From Deltaproteobacteria bacterium (GTDB lineage: Bacteria > Myxococcota_A > UBA9042 > DTJE01): 10,168 nucleotides of DNA. The notes below the pieces were generated by a model. That model saw only the letters and a program-made list of their open reading frames with translations. It made no database searches and had not been told where the DNA came from. The stretch spans positions 1 through 10,168 of the forward strand of contig JAADHL010000323.1 of NCBI GenBank assembly GCA_013151875.1. Direction: 5' to 3'. The position numbers and the translations under genes were made by a program. Positions 5,687 to 10,168 of this stretch are shown here, one piece after another; within the stretch, counting starts at the first letter, position 1; every line of letters begins with the position of its first letter.

Positions 5687-6606
5687 GCGATCTGATTACA
5701 GTGTCGCGTCTGTGCCGGTCCTTCGGGTCCTTCCAGGCAGTGAAGGACGTGAGCTTCAAGGTGGGCAGGGGTGAGATTTTCGGCTACCTGGGCGCCAACG
5801 GCGCAGGCAAGTCCACTACAATCAGGATGTTGTGCGGCCTGCTGCAGCCCACGTCAGGATCCGCTGTGGTCGCCGGGGCCGACGTCGCGCGCGACCCGGA
5901 AGGCGTAAAGCGACGAATTGGATACATGTCGCAGAAGTTCTCGCTGTACCCCGACCTGACCGTGTTCGAGAACCTGGACTTTTTTGGTGGGGCGTACGGG
6001 CTGTCGGGCCGGGCGCTGCGGTCCCGGATTGACGAGGTTCTGGACGAACTGGGGCTTCGCGACCGGAGCAGGTCCCTGACGTCGAGCCTTCCGGGTGGCG
6101 CGCGGCAACGCGTCGCCCTGGCCAATGCCCTCCTGCACAATCCGGACGTCCTGTTCCTGGACGAACCCACGGCCGGCGTGGACCCGGCGTCCCGACGTGA
6201 TTTCATTGCTCTGGTGCGCAGGAGGGTGGCGCAGGGGACGACCGCGTTTTTGACCACCCACTACATGGACGAGGCCGAGTACTGCGATCGCGTGGGCCTG
6301 ATGGTGGCTGGATGTCTGAAGGTCCTGGACACGCCATCGGCGCTCAAGGCCAATCATGTCCCGGGAGCCCTCTTCGAGGTGCGTACGGCGCGACGTGGGG
6401 ACGTGACCGCGGCCCTGAACGCCATACAGGGACTGGCGACAATCCAGCGGATCGGGGCGGGCCTGCGGGTCCGATACGACCCATCACCGGGCAGGGATCG
6501 CGTTGCTGAATCGGCCCTGGCCGCTGATCCGGATGCGGTCGTTGAGGCCGCCGAGGCTTCCCTCGACGACGTGTTCAGGGCCGTCGTGGATCAGGAGGCT
6601 CAATGA
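5683..6606 (+). CDS. ABC exporter ATPase 2 (C-terminal YbhF-half equivalent, altered signature motif)
   Basis: This is a 307-residue partner ATPase. Walker A is GANGAGKST (37-45), the Q-loop is MSQK (Gln84), Walker B is VLFLDE (156-161) with Glu161, and the switch histidine is intact (TTHYMDEAEYCDRVGLM, His193). The signature motif is LPGGARQR (136-143) instead of LSGGQ, so the serine that contacts ATP in the partner site is proline. This LP-x-G form resembles the second half of YbhF-like double ATPases. A C-terminal extension (about 225-307) ends in ASLDDVFRAVV, the usual end of ABC-2 drug-exporter ATPases. It overlaps the first ATPase gene by ATGA (5683-5686). No clear Shine-Dalgarno precedes it, only a G-rich run (5672-5680), so translation probably depends on coupling, which would favour a 1:1 ratio. 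Its stop overlaps the permease start. Confidence 0.95.
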   Translation: MSDLITVSRLCRSFGSFQAVKDVSFKVGRGEIFGYLGANGAGKSTTIRMLCGLLQPTSGSAVVAGADVARDPEGVKRRIGYMSQKFSLYPDLTVFENLDFFGGAYGLSGRALRSRIDEVLDELGLRDRSRSLTSSLPGGARQRVALANALLHNPDVLFLDEPTAGVDPASRRDFIALVRRRVAQGTTAFLTTHYMDEAEYCDRVGLMVAGCLKVLDTPSALKANHVPGALFEVRTARRGDVTAALNAIQGLATIQRIGAGLRVRYDPSPGRDRVAESALAADPDAVVEAAEASLDDVFRAVVDQEAQ

Positions 6607-7778
6607 CATCGTCGACCTCCAGGCCGCTCACACCCAGGAAGGTCCCGCGGTTCCGCCGGTTCGCCGTACGGACCGGGGCCATGGCGCGCAAGGAAACCTG
6701 GCACGTGGTGCGTGACCCGAGCAACCTGTTCCTGGCTCTGGGCATGCCGGTGGTGCTGATCATCGTGTTTGGATACGGGGTCAGCTTCGACCTGGATCAC
6801 GTGCCCGTGGCGATCATCGACCAGGACGGCACCAGGACCTCCAGGCAGGTGGCGCGCGACCTTACGGCCTCGGGCGAGTTCGACGCCATAGCCGACGCTG
6901 GGGAACCAGAGGACGCTGACCGACTGTTCCGACGCCAGGAGGCCGCCGCGGCCGTGATCCTGCCCCGGGGCATGGAGAAGTCCCTGGCCAGGGGCGAGCA
7001 GGTGACGCTGCAGGTCCTCGTGGACGGCAGCGACGGCGGCAGGGCGTCGTCAGTCATCGGGTCATCGGCCGCCATCGTGCGTTCCGCGTCGATCCGCGCC
7101 GCGGCGTCTGGACTGCCACGCGCGATGGTCGTGCCCATCAGAGGGCGGGTCCGCACTTTGTTCAACCCCGAGCTTCGCTCGGCGGTGTTCCTGGTCCCGG
7201 GACTCATTGCCTACGTGCTGGCCATCGCTGCGGTGCTGCTGACGGCCCTCACCGTGGCGCGGGAATGGGAGCGCGGAAACATGGAGCAGCTCTTCGCCAC
7301 GCCGGTCGGTCGGCTGGAGATCGTGCTGGGCAAACTGTCCCCTTACCTGGCCATAGGTCTCTTGCAGGCCCTCCTGGTCCTGGCCGTGGGCACCGTCGTC
7401 TTTGACGTGCCCGTGCGGGGCCACATGGCCCTGCTGGCGGCCGGGACCCTGCTCTTCCTCGCCGGGACCCTGTCCCAGGGGCTGTTCATCTCGGTATTGG
7501 CGCGCAATCAGCAGGTGGCCACGCAGGCCGGCGCGATTTCGTCGTTGCTGCCGGCCGTGCTCCTGTCTGGGTTCCTGTTCCCGATCGAAAACATGCCTTT
7601 GGCGCTCCAGGTGATCGCTTCCGTCTTTCCTTCCAGATATTACGTGGAGTTGTTGCGGGGCGTGATGCTGAAGGACGCGCCGCTGGCCGTCCTGTGGCCG
7701 CAACTTGCGGCCATGGCTGCGTTCGCGGCCGTGATGATCGTTCTGTCCACGGCCCGTTTCGGCAGGAGGATTGCATGA
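6603..7778 (+). CDS. ABC-2 type permease 1 (YbhS-like)
   Basis: This 391-residue integral membrane subunit has the standard ABC-2 exporter layout. A cytoplasmic N-terminus of about 40 residues ends in MARKETWHVVRDPSNL. Transmembrane helix 1 is at about 42-60. A large periplasmic domain covers about 62-190 (VPVAIIDQDGTRTSRQVARD, QVLVDGSDGG, LFNPELRSAVFLVPG), followed by five more hydrophobic segments at about 194-217, 245-267, 277-298, 310-332 and 362-384. The cytoplasmic coupling region reads AREWERGNMEQLFATPVGRL and LGKLSPY, and the hallmark FPIENMP and FPSRYYVELLRGVMLKD motifs follow. It has no cysteine. An AGGAGG ribosome site (6593-6598) lies four bases before ATG 6603, which overlaps the ATPase stop. 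It is paralogous to the following permease, with which it should form the heterodimeric pore. Confidence 0.94.
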   Translation: MTSSTSRPLTPRKVPRFRRFAVRTGAMARKETWHVVRDPSNLFLALGMPVVLIIVFGYGVSFDLDHVPVAIIDQDGTRTSRQVARDLTASGEFDAIADAGEPEDADRLFRRQEAAAAVILPRGMEKSLARGEQVTLQVLVDGSDGGRASSVIGSSAAIVRSASIRAAASGLPRAMVVPIRGRVRTLFNPELRSAVFLVPGLIAYVLAIAAVLLTALTVAREWERGNMEQLFATPVGRLEIVLGKLSPYLAIGLLQALLVLAVGTVVFDVPVRGHMALLAAGTLLFLAGTLSQGLFISVLARNQQVATQAGAISSLLPAVLLSGFLFPIENMPLALQVIASVFPSRYYVELLRGVMLKDAPLAVLWPQLAAMAAFAAVMIVLSTARFGRRIA

Positions 7779-8914
7779 GTTCCGCGCTGTACGCGGTGAT
7801 GCGCAAGGAGTTCCGGCAGATGACGCGCGACAAGCGCATGATGGCCCTGCTGATCCTGGCGCCCACGTTGCAGCTTTTCGTTTTGGGATTCGCGGCCAAC
7901 TACGATGTGGATCGCATCGAGACCGCGACCTGCGACTCCGACCGGACGGCCGCCAGCCGGGCGTTGCGACAGGGCCTGCTCGCGGACGGGACCTTTATCG
8001 ACGTGGGGCCCGCCCGTGATTGCCGCCGGCCAGGGGATGATATCCGCGACGGCAGGGCCAAGGTCGTTCTGGTCATCCCCGATGGTTACGCGCGCGACCT
8101 GGCGTCGGGCCGCACGGCTGACGTCCAGGTGCTGGTGGACGGCACCAATCCCGTGATCGGCCGGTATGCGTCCTCGGCCGCTTCCACGTACCTCAACCTG
8201 GTGTCCGCGAGGCGACAACTGCCCAGCCTGGCGGCCATGTCCGCCGCTGCCGGCGCCGAGATACGGGTCCCAACGATTTCAGTAGCGCCGAGGGTCCTCT
8301 ACAACCCGGCCATGAGGAGCGCCATCTTCATGGTGCCCGGAGTGTCCGCCATGGTCCTGCTGATCGTGACCACCATCGCCACTGCCATGGGCCTGGCCCG
8401 GGAACGCGAGATGGGCACGCTCGAACAGGTGATGGTGACGCCGATCAGCCGTTCGGAGCTGTTGCTTGGCAAGGTGATGCCTTTCGTTATTGTCGGCTTG
8501 TTCGACGTGCTGCTGGCGCTGGTGGTGGGAACCTGGGTATTTCATGTGCCCGTGCGCGGGTCGCTGGCGGTCCTGGGGCTGGGCACCTGCCTTTACCTGT
8601 TGTCCACCGTGGGCGTGGGCCTGCTCATCTCGACGGTAAGCCGCACGCAGCAGCAGGCCATCATGGGCGGTTTTTTCGTGATGATGCCGGCCATCCTTCT
8701 GTCCGGGGTCATGACACCCATCGAAAACATGCCGGGCTGGCTTCAGCCTGTGACCTGGTTGAATCCTGTCCGTTTCTTCGTGGAGATCCTGCGCGGCGTC
8801 CTTTTGAAGGGTGCCGGCGTGGTTGACCTCTGGATCCCGTTCGTGGCGCTTGCGGCCTTCGGTCCGGCCGTCGTTGCACTGGCCGTGGGGCGGTTCAGAA
8901 AGCGCCTGGCCTGA
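7775..8914 (+). CDS. ABC-2 type permease 2 (YbhR-like)
   Basis: This 379-residue membrane subunit has the same architecture as its neighbour. N-terminal MRKEFRQMTRDKRM is followed by helix 1 at about 23-41, a periplasmic domain at about 42-182 (VQVLVDGTNPVIGRY, VLYNPAMRSAIFMVPG), then hydrophobic segments at about 184-207, 234-256, 263-287, 298-316 and 352-372. The coupling region ARERE-GTLEQVMVTPISRSE and the motifs TPIENMP and NPVRFFVEILRGVLLKG are conserved. The correct start is ATG 7775, because it has AGGAGG at 7764-7769, overlaps the previous stop as ATGA and begins directly with the conserved N-terminus. The frame stays open further upstream, to 7694, but that would add 27 non-conserved residues inside the previous gene. 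It carries two cysteines in the periplasmic domain (Cys53, Cys83) that the sister permease lacks. Its stop is 17 bases before the outer-membrane factor. Confidence 0.94.
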   Translation: MSSALYAVMRKEFRQMTRDKRMMALLILAPTLQLFVLGFAANYDVDRIETATCDSDRTAASRALRQGLLADGTFIDVGPARDCRRPGDDIRDGRAKVVLVIPDGYARDLASGRTADVQVLVDGTNPVIGRYASSAASTYLNLVSARRQLPSLAAMSAAAGAEIRVPTISVAPRVLYNPAMRSAIFMVPGVSAMVLLIVTTIATAMGLAREREMGTLEQVMVTPISRSELLLGKVMPFVIVGLFDVLLALVVGTWVFHVPVRGSLAVLGLGTCLYLLSTVGVGLLISTVSRTQQQAIMGGFFVMMPAILLSGVMTPIENMPGWLQPVTWLNPVRFFVEILRGVLLKGAGVVDLWIPFVALAAFGPAVVALAVGRFRKRLA

Positions 8915-8931
8915 CGGCCGAGGAGTCCTAC

Positions 8932-10168
8932 ATGCATACAGGCAGGCTCGTAATCATTTTTACAACGATGTTGGCGTCCGGTCCGGCGGCCGGACAGGAG
9001 GCCCCTCGCGTGCGCCGGGTCACCCTGGAGGAGGCATTTCGGCTCGCCCTTGATCACGCGCCCGGTGTCAGGGCGGGCAGGGCCCAGTCGGATCGCGCCC
9101 GGGCCGAACGCTGGGGCGCGCTTGGCCGCATGGGGCCCAGACTGGCCATCGAAGGGAGCATTCAGCGGTGGGACGCGCCGACCAACGTTGATATTGCATC
9201 GAGTCTCCTTGGCGTGCTGCCGCAGGCGATTACCGCCCAGATACCGGCCGGCGGGATCCCCCCGACCACCGTCCTGAATCAGACGACGGGGGCCGTGTCC
9301 TTGAGCGTGACACAGCCCCTGACCCCCTTGTACTCGCTGTATGGGGGGTACCAGGCGCGGACGTTTCTGGCCCGGGCCTCTGAAAAGGCCGTGGATACGG
9401 CCGCCATGAACGTGGAAGGCGCCGTGGCGGACACATTCTTCGGTCTGCTTACGGCTCGAAGGCTGGCGGATGTCGCCGATCTTTCGGTAAAGGCGGTGGC
9501 GGCCCATCTGAAAGCGGTGCGGCGCTACCACGATGAGGGACTGGTGGGCATGTCAGACGTGTTGCGGGCCGAAACGGCCCTTGCCCGGGCGCAGGACCGC
9601 CGCGACAAGGCCCGGACGCGCGTGACCCTGGGCCGGTCCGCGCTGGCCGTTCTGATGGGTCTTTCGATGGACGAGCCATTGGAGTTGTCCGGGGACTGGC
9701 CCGACCCCCCGCCAGAGCCGGCGTTCACGGAGGAGCAGGTCATAGACAAGGCCCTTGCCGACAGGCCTGAACTGCGCGCGGCCGGCCTAAAGGCCGAGGC
9801 GGCAGCAGCGGGACGGCACGTCGCCATCGGCGCCCTGTTGCCCGTGCTGTCGGCCTCATTTCGCTATACCTACCAGGAAGGCAACCGTTTCCAGCGGGAA
9901 AACTCTTGGTTCATCGGCGGCTTCCTGACCTGGAATTTCTGGGATTGGGGCGCCTCCTGGTTCGATTTCAAGGCGGCCAAGGCCGATATGCATCGGGCCG
10001 AGGCGGCCACTGCGGGCCTGCGCGACCGGGTCCTGTTGGAGGTGAGACAGGCATGGCTCGATCTCCGCACGGCCAGGACGTCTCTGGAGGCCAATCGCAG
10101 GGCCGTGCGTTCCGCCCAGGAGGCCCTGCGCGTGGTCACTCGGATGTACGAGGAGTCCACGACCACCT
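8932..10168 (+). CDS. TolC-family outer-membrane efflux protein, partial at right edge
   Basis: The frame is open from ATG 8932 to the window end (412 codons), so the C-terminus is missing; full TolC-family proteins are usually 420-500 residues. Residues 1-21 are a plausible signal peptide (MHTGRLVIIFTTMLASGPAAG) cut before Gln22. Mature residues show the outer-membrane-factor pattern: VTLEEAFRLALDHAPGVRAG near the N-terminus, the strand-forming segment GAVSLSVTQPLTPLYSLYGG, long helices with LVGMSDVLRAETALARAQD and DKARTRVTLGRSALAVLMGL, and the second repeat beginning ALADRPELRAAGLKAEAA. It continues through ASFRYTYQEGN and GGFLTWNFWDWG, a typical barrel strand pair. A GAGGAG ribosome site (8920-8925) precedes the start by six bases. 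As last visible gene of the pump operon it should supply the outer-membrane channel for the adaptor. E. coli ybhGFSR lacks such a gene and must use a TolC encoded elsewhere. Confidence 0.93.
   Translation, partial: MHTGRLVIIFTTMLASGPAAGQEAPRVRRVTLEEAFRLALDHAPGVRAGRAQSDRARAERWGALGRMGPRLAIEGSIQRWDAPTNVDIASSLLGVLPQAITAQIPAGGIPPTTVLNQTTGAVSLSVTQPLTPLYSLYGGYQARTFLARASEKAVDTAAMNVEGAVADTFFGLLTARRLADVADLSVKAVAAHLKAVRRYHDEGLVGMSDVLRAETALARAQDRRDKARTRVTLGRSALAVLMGLSMDEPLELSGDWPDPPPEPAFTEEQVIDKALADRPELRAAGLKAEAAAAGRHVAIGALLPVLSASFRYTYQEGNRFQRENSWFIGGFLTWNFWDWGASWFDFKAAKADMHRAEAATAGLRDRVLLEVRQAWLDLRTARTSLEANRRAVRSAQEALRVVTRMYEESTTT

Noticed and set aside
7694..7774. Upstream extension of the second permease to an ATG at 7694
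   Set aside because: It would add 27 residues unlike the family inside the previous gene; ATG 7775 has AGGAGG and an ATGA overlap.
8743..9531. 262-codon minus-strand frame
   Set aside because: It is fully antisense to the second permease and the outer-membrane factor, both with clear family motifs; it is Arg/Pro/Gly-rich shadow sequence.
1..10168. tRNA, rRNA, CRISPR arrays, insertion sequences, attachment sites
   Set aside because: I saw no cloverleaf, direct-repeat array, transposase motif or paired terminal repeats on either strand.

Overview
The window is about 64% G+C by eye and looks like a Gram-negative bacterial chromosome. It encodes a lipobox lipoprotein with an Asp/Ser/Gly/Thr-rich linker, a periplasmic adaptor and a TolC-type outer-membrane factor. 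That linker style is common in Myxococcota and other former Deltaproteobacteria. The left edge holds remnants of an anaerobic 2-hydroxyacyl-CoA dehydratase (D-component) and its activase, which suggests an anaerobic or facultatively anaerobic lineage. The taxonomic placement is inference only.

Layout, left to right. (1) Positions 1-~425, minus strand: a decayed locus in which a piece resembling the C-terminal end of a 2-hydroxyacyl-CoA dehydratase D-component runs into the C-terminal half of an activase, with at least two further frameshifts. It continues off the left edge. (2) ~425-693: no convincing gene. (3) 694-1947, minus: a lipoprotein with a carboxypeptidase-regulatory-like domain and a flavodoxin/GATase-like domain. 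(4) 2073-2909, minus: an alpha/beta hydrolase with a GVSMG elbow. (5) 2910-3021: a compact divergent control region. Two TTGACA -35 boxes point outward and flank or overlap a perfect 18-bp palindrome. (6) 3022-10168, plus: one tightly packed operon encoding a TetR regulator, a HlyD-type adaptor, two ABC ATPases, two ABC-2 permeases and a TolC-family outer-membrane factor that runs off the right edge.

The plus-strand operon has the layout of Escherichia coli cecR(ybiH)-ybhG-ybhF-ybhS-ybhR. Here the double ATPase YbhF is split into two genes and the cluster carries its own outer-membrane factor. All internal junctions up to the second permease are 1- or 4-base overlaps, so translation is probably coupled. 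The products should form a tripartite ABC-2 exporter reaching from the inner membrane to the outer membrane. The two ATPases are asymmetric. ATPase 1 has proline in place of the switch histidine, and ATPase 2 has LPGG in place of LSGG. In the standard head-to-tail NBD dimer both lesions fall on the same composite ATP site, leaving one degenerate and one consensus site. The TetR protein probably binds the 18-bp palindrome and represses its own operon together with the divergent hydrolase, linking a cytosolic hydrolase to an efflux pump.
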